A stretch of 64,000 nt of DNA from Pasteurella canis (GTDB lineage: Bacteria > Pseudomonadota > Gammaproteobacteria > Enterobacterales > Pasteurellaceae). The notes beneath the pieces are model-generated. The model was not told the origin of the DNA. It did no database searches and was given only the letters and a program-made list of their open reading frames with translations. Both the position numbers and the translations under genes were made by a program. The DNA is taken from contig NZ_UGTV01000015.1 of the NCBI RefSeq assembly GCF_900454865.1, forward strand, positions 1,178,001 through 1,242,000, read 5' to 3'. How positions within the stretch are numbered: the stretch's first letter is position 1; each line of letters starts with the position of its first letter. Below, piece after piece: positions 42,027-53,177 of the stretch.

Positions 42027-43301
42027 TTATTTCAATAAATACGCTCTCAATGCAGCAAAATCATTTTCCATTACATCGGATAATAATGGCAATTTTGCAT
42101 GTTTTGCTAACGCTTCAGGTAAATCTAATTCAAGTTGTAAAATACGTTCTACACTTTCTTTAAATTTTGCAGGATGTGCAGTACAAAGGAACAGTCCTGT
42201 TTCTCCAGACTGGAGATCCTGTTTCAATACTCGATATGCTACTGCACCATGTGGCTCACACAAATAACCTTTCTCGTGCATTTGTTGTAAAGTCTGCTCT
42301 GTCTCATTATCGTTTACGGCATCAGAATGCAAGTCAGATAATGCCCAACCATTACGTTTAAATAATTCTTCTACGCGAGGCCAATTATTTGGACGACTTA
42401 CATCCATTGCATTAGACAAAGTTGCTACAGTATCATTTGGTTGCCAATCACCACTACGTAAATAACGCGGTACAGTATCATTCACATTCGTTGAAGCCAC
42501 AAAACGTTTGATTGGGAGCCCTAATGATTTTGCAATTAATCCTGCTGTTAAATTACCAAAGTTACCACTTGGTACTGAAACCACAACATTATCACGCACT
42601 TCTTTTGGCAATTGTGCTAATGCTTCAAAATAGTAACAGACTTGTGCTAACAAACGACTAATATTAATTGAATTAGCTGAATTTAAACCTATCGCCTGAC
42701 GCAATTCAACATCATCAAAGGCTTGTTTTACTAAAGCTTGGCAATCATCAAAATCACCTTGAATGGCTACAGTACGAATATTGCCACCTAATGTGCAAAA
42801 TAATTTCTCTTGTAGCGGGCTGATTTTGCCTTGTGGATATAAAATCACTACATCAATATTTTTTAGCCCATAAAATGCATGAGCAACAGCAGCCCCCGTA
42901 TCCCCCGAAGTGGCCGTTAAAATTGTAATTTTTCCATCACCACGTACTGTTGCTAAGGCTTGTGCCATAAAACGGCCGCCAAAATCTTTAAACGCTAATG
43001 TTGGTCCATGAAATAATTCTAAGGCATACACCCCCTCTTCAACTTTCACTACAGGAGCAGGAAAAGTAAACGCATTTTGTACCATGTGTGCCAATTGTTG
43101 TTCAGTGATTTCTGTGCCAATTAATGCACCAAGAATTTTTTGACTACGTTCCACTAATGGCAATGCTAATAATGCTTCAATATCATCAAAGTGCGGTATA
43201 TTCTCGGGAAAAAATAACCCCTGATTTTTGCCAAGACCTTGACGTACAGCTTGTGCAAAGTTTACTTGTTCTTCTGGGTGTTTGATGTTGTATAAATTCA
43301 T
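42027..43301 (-). CDS. thrC: Threonine synthase
   Basis: 424 residues (E. coli ThrC 428). A PLP enzyme converting O-phosphohomoserine to threonine, the last step of the pathway. The PLP lysine lies in LAFKDFGGRFMAQAL, and phosphate-binding regions include SVPSGNFGNLTAGLIAKSLGLP and TATSGDTGAAVAHAFYG. N-terminal MNLYNIKHPEEQVNFAQAV is typical. Third gene of thrABC, 32 bp after thrB. An uptake core lies at 43189-43197. Confidence 0.96.
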   Translation of the reverse strand: MNLYNIKHPEEQVNFAQAVRQGLGKNQGLFFPENIPHFDDIEALLALPLVERSQKILGALIGTEITEQQLAHMVQNAFTFPAPVVKVEEGVYALELFHGPTLAFKDFGGRFMAQALATVRGDGKITILTATSGDTGAAVAHAFYGLKNIDVVILYPQGKISPLQEKLFCTLGGNIRTVAIQGDFDDCQALVKQAFDDVELRQAIGLNSANSINISRLLAQVCYYFEALAQLPKEVRDNVVVSVPSGNFGNLTAGLIAKSLGLPIKRFVASTNVNDTVPRYLRSGDWQPNDTVATLSNAMDVSRPNNWPRVEELFKRNGWALSDLHSDAVNDNETEQTLQQMHEKGYLCEPHGAVAYRVLKQDLQSGETGLFLCTAHPAKFKESVERILQLELDLPEALAKHAKLPLLSDVMENDFAALRAYLLK

Positions 43302-43333
43302 ATAACTTTCCGTTTTCTCAATTAACCTAATGC

Positions 43334-44278
43334 TTAACCTAGTGCTCTTGCACCCTCGTTATCGACTTTACAAATATGCACAAAGCCTTCGTTGTTTTGT
43401 AAATAATGATGTTCTAAATAGGTCGATAATTTCATAGCTGTCGTTAAATCAGGCGCAATAGCAAATATTGTTGGTCCAGATCCTGAAATACCTGTTGATA
43501 ATGCACCTAGATCTCGGGTAGCTTGTTTTACCTCAGCAAAATGCGGTAATAACGCTTCACGATAAGGTTCCGCGATGACATCTTTCATCATTAATGCTGC
43601 AAGCTGTGCTTGTTTAGTATGGCAAGCATGCACAAAACTTCCTAAATGGCGCGCTTGTGCGATCACATCTTGACGTGTATAACTCTTTGGTAAGATAGCA
43701 CGTGCTTCTGCAGTCGACACCTCAATTCCAGGATACGCTAACACCCAATACCAATCATCAAAAAATGGTAGTCTCTGACAAATATTTCCTAAAGACTGCA
43801 CCATTAACTGCACACCACCTAAATAGCAAGGGGCGACATTATCATAATGAATTGATCCCGAAATACGTCCTTCTAGCTCACCCATCATTTCTAACAGTTC
43901 CATCTTAGAGAAAGGCTCATGATGAAATTGGTTTAACGCAACTAATGCTGCCACAATTGAACAAGCACTCGAACCAAGACCAGACCCAATTGGCATATTT
44001 TTTTCGAGCGTTAACCGCAATGGGCGAACTGAAGAACCACGCAATTTTAAACGTTCACTGAATAAAACATAAGCTTGGTAGACAATATTTTTTTGTGGTT
44101 CTTTGGGCAATTTACGTACAAAATAACCCGCACTTTCTAGCTCAAATCCAGCAGTGATTGCTTCAACTTGCACCACGTCACCTAGTAATGAACCATCAAT
44201 AGGAGACACCGCCGCACCCAAGGTATCAAATCCCACACTTAAATTTGCACTTGATGCAGGTGCATAAATTCTAAGCAT
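43334..44278 (-). CDS. thrB: Homoserine kinase
   Basis: 314 residues (E. coli ThrB 310), GHMP kinase. It phosphorylates homoserine. Motifs: [20 protein letters not shown], the ATP loop [21 protein letters not shown] and [14 protein letters not shown]. The start at 44278 ([12 protein letters not shown]) matches the family and has GGGA upstream. The frame extends eight codons further only to a TTG. It lies 24 bp after thrA. Confidence 0.95.
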   Translation of the reverse strand: MLRIYAPASSANLSVGFDTLGAAVSPIDGSLLGDVVQVEAITAGFELESAGYFVRKLPKEPQKNIVYQAYVLFSERLKLRGSSVRPLRLTLEKNMPIGSGLGSSACSIVAALVALNQFHHEPFSKMELLEMMGELEGRISGSIHYDNVAPCYLGGVQLMVQSLGNICQRLPFFDDWYWVLAYPGIEVSTAEARAILPKSYTRQDVIAQARHLGSFVHACHTKQAQLAALMMKDVIAEPYREALLPHFAEVKQATRDLGALSTGISGSGPTIFAIAPDLTTAMKLSTYLEHHYLQNNEGFVHICKVDNEGARALG

Positions 44279-44302
44279 ATTTTTTCCCATGTATTTATCC
44301 AA

Positions 44303-46750
44303 TTAAGATTGTAGTGTTCTTAAAATATCAGCAAAAATACCCGCCGCTGTGACTGCATTACCCGCACCATAGCCGCGTAAGAGTAATGGCGCTGGTTGAT
44401 AATAACGTGTATAGAAAGCCAAGGCATTTTCCCCATTTTTTACTTTAAATAATGGGTCATCTGCATCCACTTCTACAATAGAAACTTTACATTTGCCGTT
44501 TTCAATTTGCCCAACATAACGTAAGACTTTACCTACTGATTTAGCTTTTTCAACTCGTGCAGCAAATTCACTATCTAATTCAGGTAACATCGCCATAAAC
44601 TCAGCCGTAGTTTTTCCTTCTGCAAAACCAGCTGGTAAAACACTTTCTACTTCGACATCCGTTAACTCTAGCTGTAACCCCGTTTCACGAGCCAAAATAA
44701 GGAGCTTACGTGCCACATCTTGCCCCGATAAATCTTCTCTTGGATCTGGCTCAGTGAAACCTTTCTCCCTGGCAAGTGCCGTCGCTGCGGATAACGAAAG
44801 CCCATTTTCTAACTCACCAAAAATAAACGACAATGATCCCGATAAAATACCGTTAAACTTTATTACCTCATCACCTGCCGCTAATAAGTTCTGCAAATTT
44901 TCAATCACAGGTAAACCCGCACCGACGTTAGTATCATATAAGAACTTTCGTTGATTACTCCGCGCATTCTCACGTAATGCATTATAATAGGCTAATTCAC
45001 GAGTATTGGCCTTTTTATTTGGTGTCACAACATGAAATCCCTCGCTTAAAGCTCTGGCATATAACCCCGATACAGATTCTGCCGAAGTACAGTCAACGAA
45101 GACAGGATTAACAACATGATGTAACTTAATAAATGAAAGCAATACATCAAAATCAGAGGGCTGAGTTGCATTCTCCAATTCAGCCTGCCAGTTTTCTAAA
45201 CATAATCCATCCGCTTTCAGCAACATTTTATTTGAATTAGCAATCGCACAAACTCGAACTTCTATATCTTTTTTTGCTAAATACTCTTTTTGATTTTTAA
45301 TTTGTTCGATTAATTCACTACCAACGCCACCAACACCAACTAAAAAGACATCCACTACTTTCTTATTATTAAATAAGGCTTGATGTGTCACTTTCACTGC
45401 TTCAATCGCTTTGTTTAACGAAACAACTGCAGAGATTGAACGCTCAGATGAGCCTTGTGCAATAGCCACAATACTGATATTAGCTTGGGCAAGTGCAGAG
45501 AAGAAACGTGCAGCAATCCCTTTCGCTTGTTTCATTCCATCACCTACAACTGAAATAATAGAGAGATCTTTAATCACATCAACTGGCTCAAGCGCATTTG
45601 CTTTCAACTCTTGCTCAAATTCTTTTTCCAACGCCAGTTTTGCAACTTCTACTGATTTAGCAGGTACGCAAAAACTGATACTGTATTCAGAAGAAGACTG
45701 AGTAATTAAAATAACTGACACACCAGCATTTGACATTGCAGAGAAAACACGTGCAGCCATGCCCACCATCCCTTGCATACCTGGACCAGAAACATTAAAC
45801 ATAGCTACATTATCTAAATTGGTAATCCCTTTGACTTGTAGCTGCTCAGATTTCACATTGCCATCAATGATTGAGCCAGGCGCAGTTGGGTTACCTGTAT
45901 TTTTAATTAAACAAGGGATATTACTTTGTACTAAAGGACCAATCGTACGCGGATGAATCACTTTTGCACCAAAATAAGACAACTCCATCGCTTCGCGATA
46001 AGATAAACTTGGTAATAAACGCGCATCAGGGACTAAACGAGGATCACAAGTAAATACCCCATCTACATCAGTCCAAATCTCACAAGCACTCGCGCCTAAA
46101 CATGCGGCTAAACAAGCTGCCGAATAATCAGAACCATTACGACCTAATAAAACTAATTCGCCCTTTTCATTACCCGCGGTAAACCCTGCCATTAAAACCA
46201 CATTTTTGGTTGGAATAGATTTTGCATCTACACGTTTAGTCGATTCTTCAATATCAACGGAAGACTCTAAATAACTGCCATGCGCTAATAATTTCTCCAC
46301 AGGATTGATGAGAGTAACTTCATAACCGCGTGCTTCAAACCATGCCTTCATCATCGCAATGGATAATTTTTCACCACGACAATCAATCGTAGCTTTCACC
46401 GCATCTGAAACAAAGCCTTGTTGACGAATGTCGTCCAAAGCGGCTTTAATCTGTGCAAACTCTTCATCAATGAGGGCTTTCATCCCTACAAGATCAAATT
46501 TATTATTTTCTGCGTGTAATCCATGAATAATGCGATAAAAAATCTCTAAGGCTTCATCAAAATGCGTATCGGTAGGTTGGTTTAAACTGGCTTTTTCAGA
46601 AAGGGCAACAAGATGGTTGGTAATTTTAGCAGGTGCGGATAAAACTCCTGCGGCTTGTTCTTCAAAATGTGCTTTTTCAATAAGTTGTGCTGCCTGAGAA
46701 AAACGTTCTGGATTGGCTAAGGAAGTGCCTCCGAATTTTAATACACGCAT
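44303..46750 (-). CDS. thrA: Bifunctional aspartokinase I / homoserine dehydrogenase I
   Basis: 815 residues (E. coli ThrA 820). An N-terminal aspartokinase ([41 protein letters not shown]) is followed by two ACT-like regulatory repeats (about 315-460) and a C-terminal homoserine dehydrogenase ([71 protein letters not shown]). It catalyses the first and third steps from aspartate. The ATG at 46750 has AGGAG 8 nt upstream. It is controlled by the leader and attenuator at 46804-46936. Confidence 0.97.
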   Translation of the reverse strand: MRVLKFGGTSLANPERFSQAAQLIEKAHFEEQAAGVLSAPAKITNHLVALSEKASLNQPTDTHFDEALEIFYRIIHGLHAENNKFDLVGMKALIDEEFAQIKAALDDIRQQGFVSDAVKATIDCRGEKLSIAMMKAWFEARGYEVTLINPVEKLLAHGSYLESSVDIEESTKRVDAKSIPTKNVVLMAGFTAGNEKGELVLLGRNGSDYSAACLAACLGASACEIWTDVDGVFTCDPRLVPDARLLPSLSYREAMELSYFGAKVIHPRTIGPLVQSNIPCLIKNTGNPTAPGSIIDGNVKSEQLQVKGITNLDNVAMFNVSGPGMQGMVGMAARVFSAMSNAGVSVILITQSSSEYSISFCVPAKSVEVAKLALEKEFEQELKANALEPVDVIKDLSIISVVGDGMKQAKGIAARFFSALAQANISIVAIAQGSSERSISAVVSLNKAIEAVKVTHQALFNNKKVVDVFLVGVGGVGSELIEQIKNQKEYLAKKDIEVRVCAIANSNKMLLKADGLCLENWQAELENATQPSDFDVLLSFIKLHHVVNPVFVDCTSAESVSGLYARALSEGFHVVTPNKKANTRELAYYNALRENARSNQRKFLYDTNVGAGLPVIENLQNLLAAGDEVIKFNGILSGSLSFIFGELENGLSLSAATALAREKGFTEPDPREDLSGQDVARKLLILARETGLQLELTDVEVESVLPAGFAEGKTTAEFMAMLPELDSEFAARVEKAKSVGKVLRYVGQIENGKCKVSIVEVDADDPLFKVKNGENALAFYTRYYQPAPLLLRGYGAGNAVTAAGIFADILRTLQS

Positions 46751-46803
46751 AATCAAATCTCCTAGATGTTGTGAATTTTAAAATATTATAAAAATTTGAT
46801 AAA

Positions 46804-46835
46804 AAAACCCGCACTTTTTACTGAGTACGGGTTTT
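46804..46835 (-). terminator. Attenuator terminator of the thr operon
   Basis: Minus strand: AAAACCCGTACT, 8-nt loop, AGTGCGGGTTTT and further T. The 12-bp stem has one G-U pair and lies between the leader peptide and thrA. Confidence 0.8.
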
Positions 46836-46861
46836 GTCGAATTCGATCTTTTTGCTACGCA

Positions 46862-46936
46862 CTAACCCGCACTATTCATCATAATAATAGTGGTGGTCAT
46901 CATAATCATCGTTACTGAAGTGCGTTTATTCATCAT
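46862..46936 (-). CDS. thrL: thr operon leader peptide
   Basis: A 24-codon frame upstream of thrA reading MMNKRTSVTMIMMTTTIIMM then NSAG, with five threonine and three isoleucine codons, six of them clustered. This is the classical thr leader, in which ribosome stalling at Thr/Ile codons prevents the downstream terminator from forming. It is followed 26 bp later by the attenuator hairpin. The ribosome site is weak (AAG). Too short for ordinary gene finders. Confidence 0.85.
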   Translation of the reverse strand: MMNKRTSVTMIMMTTTIIMMNSAG

Positions 46937-46965
46937 CTTAGTTAAAAATAAAAAAGAATGTGTAA

Positions 46966-46994
46966 GAAATACCTAAATTTACTGGGGTTGTCAA
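46966..46994 (-). promoter_or_regulatory. Promoter of the thr operon
   Basis: Minus strand: perfect -35 TTGACA (46989-46994), 17-bp spacer, weak -10 TATTTC (46966-46971), about 30 bp before thrL. Confidence 0.5.
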
Positions 46995-47109
46995 ACGGAA
47001 AATGCAAAAATATTATAAATTTTTAAAATCCAACAAGTTCTTGTAATATAGCTAATATTTTTTCATTCAATGACAATCGCAAACGATTTCCGCATAGGAT
47101 ACTCTCTGT

Positions 47110-47811
47110 ATGACAATCCAACAAAATATTACGCAAATTCAAACTCAAATAAATCACTATTTAACCCAAGCTAATCGCCCACAAAGTGCGGTCAAATTAT
47201 TAGCTGTTTCGAAAACAAAAACTGTCGAAGATATCTATCAAGCCTATCAAGCGGGTCAAACCGCATTTGGCGAGAATTACGTACAAGAAGGTATTGATAA
47301 AATCGCTTATTTTCAACAGCAAAATATCGAGTTGGAATGGCATTTTATTGGTCCATTACAATCGAATAAAACACGTTTAGTCGCAGAACACTTTGACTGG
47401 ATGCAAACACTCGATCGTATAAAAATCGCTGATCGGCTAAACGAACAACGTCCTTATTACAAAGCACCATTAAATGTTTTAATTCAAATTAATATTAGCG
47501 ATGAAAACAGCAAATCAGGTATTACACCAAACGACATGCTGGTGTTAGCAAAGCACATCCAAAACTTACCGCACTTACGCTTACGAGGTTTAATGGCAAT
47601 TCCAGCACCAACAGATGATCCTCAACAACAAGAACACGCCTTTAATGCAATGAAAAGCTTATTTATAGCGTTACAACAAGCACTACCAGAGGCTCAAATT
47701 GACACTCTTTCGATGGGCATGACCGATGATATGGCTAGTGCAATTAAATGTGGTTCGACAATGGTGCGAATTGGTACCGCTATTTTTGGCGCACGAGAGT
47801 ACCACAAATAA
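47110..47811 (+). CDS. yggS: PLP homeostasis protein YggS
   Basis: 233 residues (E. coli 234), single-domain type III PLP-binding barrel. The PLP lysine lies in LLAVSKTKT (about residue 36), with FGENYVQE, WHFIGPLQSNK and SMGMTDDMASAIKCGSTMVRIGTAIFG. YggS/PLPBP maintains PLP and amino acid balance and has no known catalysis. It is divergent from thrABC, as in Haemophilus. Uptake cores lie at 47184-47192 (QSAVK) and 47578-47586. Confidence 0.94.
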   Translation: MTIQQNITQIQTQINHYLTQANRPQSAVKLLAVSKTKTVEDIYQAYQAGQTAFGENYVQEGIDKIAYFQQQNIELEWHFIGPLQSNKTRLVAEHFDWMQTLDRIKIADRLNEQRPYYKAPLNVLIQINISDENSKSGITPNDMLVLAKHIQNLPHLRLRGLMAIPAPTDDPQQQEHAFNAMKSLFIALQQALPEAQIDTLSMGMTDDMASAIKCGSTMVRIGTAIFGAREYHK

Positions 47812-47858
47812 CCTTATTTTGGTTTCATCTCATTCTGATATAAAACAAAAGATAAAAT

Positions 47859-47887
47859 TTGACAGCGTTATAGTGGCTTTTTATTAT
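47859..47887 (+). promoter_or_regulatory. Promoter of metH
   Basis: -35 TTGACA (47859-47864), 17-bp spacer, -10 TATTAT (47882-47887). The predicted start near 47894 leaves only about 20 nt of leader, so no cobalamin riboswitch can fit between it and metH. Confidence 0.75.
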
Positions 47888-47913
47888 TCATTTCATTGAT
47901 AAAACTCTCAAAA

Positions 47914-50900
47914 ATGGACACTATACTTTTGAAAAATCAAACACAACAACTTAAAGATCTGCTCGCACAACGAATCCTCATTCTAGACGGCGCGATGGGG
48001 ACGATGATCCAAAAATATAAACTCACTGAAGCAGATTTTCGTGGTGAGCGTTTTAAAAATAGCCTAATTGATTTGCGTGGCAATAACGATTTATTAACTC
48101 TAACCCAACCGTTGTTGATTAAAGCCATTCACGAGAAATATTTGGCGGCTGGAGCTGATATTATTGAAACCAATACCTTCAGCTCAACCACTATTGCCCA
48201 AGCCGATTATGAATTACAATCCATTGCTTATGAACTCAATTTTGCAGGGGCGAAATTGGCTCGTTTGGCAGCAGATAAATACAGTACCCCAGAAAAGCCT
48301 CGTTTTGTGGCAGGGATTTTAGGCCCAACCAACCGCACAGCGTCTATTTCACCGAATGTAAACGATCCTGGTTTTCGTAACGTCACCTTTATGGAATTGG
48401 TAGATGCCTATGCGGAAGCCACTCGAGGTTTAATTGAAGGCGGTTCGGATCTCATTATGATCGAAACCATTTTCGATACCTTAAACGCTAAAGCGGCTGC
48501 CTTTGCTATTGACCAAGTGTTTGAAGAATTGGGCGTAATCTTACCAATTATGATTTCAGGTACCATTACCGATGCCTCTGGGCGAACCCTTTCGGGACAA
48601 ACCACCGAAGCTTTCTACAATTCTCTCCGCCACGTTAAACCGCTTACCTTTGGCTTGAACTGTGCCTTAGGCCCGAAAGAGCTTCGTCAATATGTAGAAG
48701 CTATGTCGAAAATCAGCGAAACCTATGTGTCTGTTCACCCTAACGCAGGCTTGCCAAATGCCTTTGGTGGCTATGATTTAGGGGCGGAAGAAATGGCGAC
48801 ACATTTAAAAGAATGGGCGGAACAAGGTTTTGTGAATATTGTCGGCGGTTGCTGTGGGACAACACCTGAACACATTAAAGCCTTTAGTGAAGCGATGGAA
48901 GGCATCAAACCACGTCAGCTCCCAGAAATTAAAACCGCTATGCGTTTATCTGGGCTTGAGCCATTAACCGTTGATGAAGATAGCCTGTTCGTCAATGTGG
49001 GAGAACGTAATAACGTAACGGGTTCGGCTAAATTTAAGAAATTAATCAAAGAAGAAAAATTTGCCGAAGCCATTGAAATTGCCATTCAGCAGGTGGAAAA
49101 CGGCGCACAGGTGATCGATGTCAATATGGACGAAGCCTTACTCGATTCGGAAAAATGTATGGTGCGTTTCCTAAACATTATGGCGACGGAACCTGATGCA
49201 GCAAAAGTACCAGTAATGATTGACTCGTCCAAATGGGAAGTGATTGAAGCAGGCTTGCAAGTGGTGCAAGGCAAGGCAATCGTGAACTCGATTTCCTTAA
49301 AAGAAGGGGAAGAAAAATTTATTCAACAAGCCAAGCTCGTTCGCCGTTATGGTGCGGCTGTGGTGGTGATGGCGTTTGATGAAGTGGGGCAAGCAGATAC
49401 AGAAGATCGCAAAGTAGAAATCTGTACCAGAGCCTACCGCATTTTAGTGGATGAAGTGGGCTTTCCGCCTGAAGATATTATTTTTGACCCAAACATTTTC
49501 GCTATCGGTACAGGAATTGAAGAACACAACAACTACGGTGTGGATTTCATCAATGCCGTAGGGCGAATTAAACAGAGCCTACCGCACGCCAAAATTTCGG
49601 GCGGTGTGTCTAACGTCTCTTTCTCATTCCGAGGCAATAATGTGATGCGTGAAGCAATTCACGCCGTTTTCCTTTATCACGCCATTAAGCAAGGCATGGA
49701 TATGGGGATCGTCAATGCTGGGCAGTTGGCGATTTATGATGATCTCGATCCTGAAATGCGTAACATCATTGAAGATGCGGTGCTAAACCGTCACCCAGAT
49801 GCTACCGAGCAGCTTATCGAACTTGCAGAAAAATACCGAAATTCGACCGCTCGTCAGGAAGATAACAGTGTGGCCGAGTGGCGAACTTGGAACGTAGAAG
49901 AACGCTTGAAACATGCTTTAGTCAAAGGGATCACCAATCATATTATTGAAGACACCGAAGAAGCTCGCTTGAAATTTAGCTCGCCATTGGAAGTGATCGA
50001 AGGGCCGTTAATGGACGGTATGGATGTGGTCGGCGAGCTGTTTGGTGATGGTAAAATGTTCCTACCGCAAGTGGTAAAATCTGCTCGAGTGATGAAGCAA
50101 TCAGTGGCTTACTTAGAGCCATTTATCAACGCCACCAAACAGAAAGGCTCGTCGGCAGGCAAAGTGGTAATTGCAACGGTGAAAGGCGATGTGCATGACA
50201 TCGGTAAAAATATTGTCAGCGTGGTGATGCAATGTAACAACTTTGAAGTGATTGACTTAGGCGTGATGGTGCCTGCGGATAAAATTATCGACACCGCCAT
50301 TCGAGAAAAAGCCGATGTGATTGCTTTAAGTGGTTTGATTACCCCGTCTTTAGATGAAATGGAATATTTCTTAGGCGAAATGACCCGTTTAGGCTTAAAT
50401 CTGCCGGTGATGATTGGCGGAGCGACCACGTCAAAAGAACATACAGCGATTAAACTCTATCCAAAATATAAGCACGAAGTGGTTTACACCACCAACGCTT
50501 CTCGTGCGGTAACCGTTTGTGCTGCCTTGATGAACCCAGACACCAAAGCGGAATTGTGGGAGCGAATGAAAAAGGAATATGAACAAATTCAGCATGCCTT
50601 TGCCAACAAAAAAGCCCCACGCAAACAGTTACCGATTGAAGAGGCAAGAGCCAATCGCTTTGATGCCTTTGCGGGCGAATGGGCGAATTATAAAGTGCCG
50701 CAACCAAAACAAACGGGTATTATCGAATATAAAAACGTGCCTATTGCCACCTTACGCAAATTTATCGACTGGTCGCCATTCTTTATGTTATGGGGCTTAA
50801 TGGGTGGTTACCCTGATGCCTTTGATTATCCTGAAGGGGGAGAAGAAGCTCGCCGAGTATGGAATGATGCCCAAAAAGTGTTAGACGAATTAGAGCAAAA

Positions 50901-51612
50901 TGGCAAACTCAACCCAAGTGGTGTAATGGGGATTTTCCCAGCTTGTCGAGCTGGCGATGATATTGAAATTTTTGCAAATTCCGACCGCACTTCGCCAGTG
51001 GGCAAAGTCTATAACCTACGCCAACAAACCGAACGGGGCAAAAACAGCAAAAGTCCATATAACCTTTGCTTGAGCGACTTTATCGCCGATAAAGAGAGCG
51101 GACAGCAAGACTGGTTCGGTATGTTCGCCGTTTGTGCAGGGATTGAAGAACACAACTTAGTGGAAGGCTACAAAGCCGCAGGGGACGACTACAACGCCAT
51201 CTTACTGCAAGCGGTCGGCGACCGTTTAGCCGAAGCCATGGCGGAATACCTTCACTTTGAACTTCGCACCAAAGTCTGGGGCTATTCAAACGAAACCATG
51301 GATAACGAGCGTTTAATTCGTGAAGAATACATCGGCATCCGCCCCGCCCCCGGCTACCCAAGCTGCCCAGAACACACCGAAAAACAGATCATTTGGGATT
51401 TATTGGAAGTAGAACAACGCATCGGTATGAAACTCACCGAAAGCTACGCTATGTGGCCCGCTGCCTCCGTCTGCGGCTGGTACTTCTCCCACCCAGCGAG
51501 TAACTATTTTACCTTAGGACGCATTGATGAAGATCAAGCGGTGGATTATGCCAAGCGGAAAGGTTGGGATGAGAAGACGATGTTGAAATGGCTGAGTGTG
51601 GCGATGAAGTGA
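47914..51612 (+). CDS. metH: Cobalamin-dependent methionine synthase
   Basis: 1232 residues (E. coli MetH 1227). It methylates homocysteine from methyltetrahydrofolate through methylcobalamin. Four modules are complete. The homocysteine domain has the zinc motif GGCCGTTP (Cys313-Cys314). The pterin domain begins [15 protein letters not shown]. The B12 domain has the cobalt-ligand histidine His761 in [10 protein letters not shown]. The AdoMet reactivation domain has [18 protein letters not shown] 47914 is chosen because the in-frame TTG at 47896 lies at the predicted transcription start. By eye the codon usage is GC-richer than the neighbours. It contains a Haemophilus-type core (50984-50992) and a near Actinobacillus-type core (GCAAGCGGTC, about 51208). 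No terminator is seen before the ATPase gene. Confidence 0.97.
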   Translation: MDTILLKNQTQQLKDLLAQRILILDGAMGTMIQKYKLTEADFRGERFKNSLIDLRGNNDLLTLTQPLLIKAIHEKYLAAGADIIETNTFSSTTIAQADYELQSIAYELNFAGAKLARLAADKYSTPEKPRFVAGILGPTNRTASISPNVNDPGFRNVTFMELVDAYAEATRGLIEGGSDLIMIETIFDTLNAKAAAFAIDQVFEELGVILPIMISGTITDASGRTLSGQTTEAFYNSLRHVKPLTFGLNCALGPKELRQYVEAMSKISETYVSVHPNAGLPNAFGGYDLGAEEMATHLKEWAEQGFVNIVGGCCGTTPEHIKAFSEAMEGIKPRQLPEIKTAMRLSGLEPLTVDEDSLFVNVGERNNVTGSAKFKKLIKEEKFAEAIEIAIQQVENGAQVIDVNMDEALLDSEKCMVRFLNIMATEPDAAKVPVMIDSSKWEVIEAGLQVVQGKAIVNSISLKEGEEKFIQQAKLVRRYGAAVVVMAFDEVGQADTEDRKVEICTRAYRILVDEVGFPPEDIIFDPNIFAIGTGIEEHNNYGVDFINAVGRIKQSLPHAKISGGVSNVSFSFRGNNVMREAIHAVFLYHAIKQGMDMGIVNAGQLAIYDDLDPEMRNIIEDAVLNRHPDATEQLIELAEKYRNSTARQEDNSVAEWRTWNVEERLKHALVKGITNHIIEDTEEARLKFSSPLEVIEGPLMDGMDVVGELFGDGKMFLPQVVKSARVMKQSVAYLEPFINATKQKGSSAGKVVIATVKGDVHDIGKNIVSVVMQCNNFEVIDLGVMVPADKIIDTAIREKADVIALSGLITPSLDEMEYFLGEMTRLGLNLPVMIGGATTSKEHTAIKLYPKYKHEVVYTTNASRAVTVCAALMNPDTKAELWERMKKEYEQIQHAFANKKAPRKQLPIEEARANRFDAFAGEWANYKVPQPKQTGIIEYKNVPIATLRKFIDWSPFFMLWGLMGGYPDAFDYPEGGEEARRVWNDAQKVLDELEQNGKLNPSGVMGIFPACRAGDDIEIFANSDRTSPVGKVYNLRQQTERGKNSKSPYNLCLSDFIADKESGQQDWFGMFAVCAGIEEHNLVEGYKAAGDDYNAILLQAVGDRLAEAMAEYLHFELRTKVWGYSNETMDNERLIREEYIGIRPAPGYPSCPEHTEKQIIWDLLEVEQRIGMKLTESYAMWPAASVCGWYFSHPASNYFTLGRIDEDQAVDYAKRKGWDEKTMLKWLSVAMK

Positions 51613-51654
51613 TATCATAAATATATTAAATTTTTTTATAAAAATGGAGCTATA

Positions 51655-53172
51655 ATGAACTTTCAAATTATTAAAAATAAAAAGATCCCGATTAATATAA
51701 ATAACGTAATATTTTTAACCCAAAGTGATTGGGATGATTATGGCTATAAGACTACATTTTTTTTATCTTTTATAGATAAATCAGGGAAAAATCATTCTAT
51801 TGGAAATATTAAAATTGCTTATAAAGGACAAAACAGTGGTTATACATCTAGTAAATTAAGTAATAATTTTTTCAAAAAACTACCAGACAATTTCTTTTCT
51901 TTAGGGCAGGATATTGATTTCTATAGAAATTTGTGGTCTCTAGATAGAAATGTTGGATTATTTGTTCTAGAGGGATTAAACGATATTGCTTATAATATAA
52001 GTTTATTTGAAAAATTTAGTTCTGAAAATGTTTTAAATACTTCTCTAATGAGAACAATTAGAGATATTACTTTAAAAGAACAATTTTCAAGAGTTTTTGC
52101 AAATAAATCTCCATTAACTGAATATAATTTCTATTTTGTTAGAAAGTCTCAACAAAATGTAGGCAAAATTATATTATCATTTTTAGTCGATCCTGAGAAA
52201 AAACCAGCAACAAATATTCATGCTATTATTGGTAGAAATGGCGTTGGCAAAACGACTATATTAAATGGAATGATTAACTCATTCATCACTAAAGATAAAA
52301 GTGATAATGGAGATTTCTGTTGTTCGAGCCCTTATCAAATATCTGATAAAGATGAAAAATATCAAAAAATTTCGAATGACTACTTTAGTTATTTGATAGC
52401 CGTATCATTTAGCATTTTTGATCCATTCTTATCTGAGAGTAAACCAGATGAAAACTATTACTATATAGGGTTAAAGGATGGAGCTAATAAATTAAAGGAT
52501 ATAGATAAATATTTTCAAAATGATTTTATTGATTCATTTGAAGTGTGTTATTCCTTTGAAGAAAAGAAAGAACGTTGGATTACGGCTATTAAAAATTTAG
52601 AGTCGGATGATAACTTTGCTGCCATGAATTTATGTGCTCTAATTGATGAACCATGGAATGAAGATAAAATTATTAGCACTATAAAAAATATGAGTTCTGG
52701 ACATGCATCTATATTATTAATAATTACTCAATTAGTAGCAAAAGTTGAAGAGAAAACCCTCGTTTTACTTGATGAGCCAGAAAGTCATTTACATCCTCCT
52801 TTATTATCAGCTTTTATTAGAGCATTATCTAATTTACTTGATAATAGAAATGGTGTTGCAATTATCGCAACTCATTCTCCTATTGTTTTACAGGAAGTAC
52901 CTAGCTCTTGTGTATGGAAAATAGAACGTACAGGAAAAGCAACTAATGCTTTTAGACCAGCTATCGAAACGTTTGGAGAAAATGTTGGAATACTAACAAG
53001 AGAAGTATTTGGATTAGAGGTTACTAACTCTGGCTTTCATAGATTAATAGCTAGCTCAGTAAATAAAGGAGAAAGCTATGATAGTATTATGCAAAGTTAC
53101 AACAATCAATTGGGTTCAGAAGGGAAAATATTATTAAAAACATTAATTAGACTTAGAGAATCAAAAGGATAA
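51655..53172 (+). CDS. ptuA: Septu-like defence ATPase (PtuA)
   Basis: 505 residues, an ABC/SMC-like AAA ATPase. Walker A GRNGVGKTT is at 193-201, the signature-like MSSGHASIL at about 340-348, Walker B LVLLDEPESHLHPP with Asp373-Glu374, and H-loop His407 in ATHSPIVLQEVP. The C-terminal stretch ETFGENVGILTREVFGLEVTNSGFH is typical of the ATPase partner of HNH nucleases in Septu (PtuAB) systems, which act against phages. A GGAG ribosome site precedes the ATG, and the HNH gene follows after 5 bp. The coding sequence is very AT-rich compared with metH, indicating separate acquisition. No reverse transcriptase is nearby, so it is not a retron effector here. An OLD-type nuclease is unlikely because no Toprim domain follows. 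Confidence 0.72.
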   Translation: MNFQIIKNKKIPININNVIFLTQSDWDDYGYKTTFFLSFIDKSGKNHSIGNIKIAYKGQNSGYTSSKLSNNFFKKLPDNFFSLGQDIDFYRNLWSLDRNVGLFVLEGLNDIAYNISLFEKFSSENVLNTSLMRTIRDITLKEQFSRVFANKSPLTEYNFYFVRKSQQNVGKIILSFLVDPEKKPATNIHAIIGRNGVGKTTILNGMINSFITKDKSDNGDFCCSSPYQISDKDEKYQKISNDYFSYLIAVSFSIFDPFLSESKPDENYYYIGLKDGANKLKDIDKYFQNDFIDSFEVCYSFEEKKERWITAIKNLESDDNFAAMNLCALIDEPWNEDKIISTIKNMSSGHASILLIITQLVAKVEEKTLVLLDEPESHLHPPLLSAFIRALSNLLDNRNGVAIIATHSPIVLQEVPSSCVWKIERTGKATNAFRPAIETFGENVGILTREVFGLEVTNSGFHRLIASSVNKGESYDSIMQSYNNQLGSEGKILLKTLIRLRESKG

Positions 53173-53177
53173 ATAAA

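Noticed and set aside
47812-47913. Cobalamin riboswitch before metH
   Set aside because: The promoter leaves only about 20 nt of leader, and no B12 box was seen.
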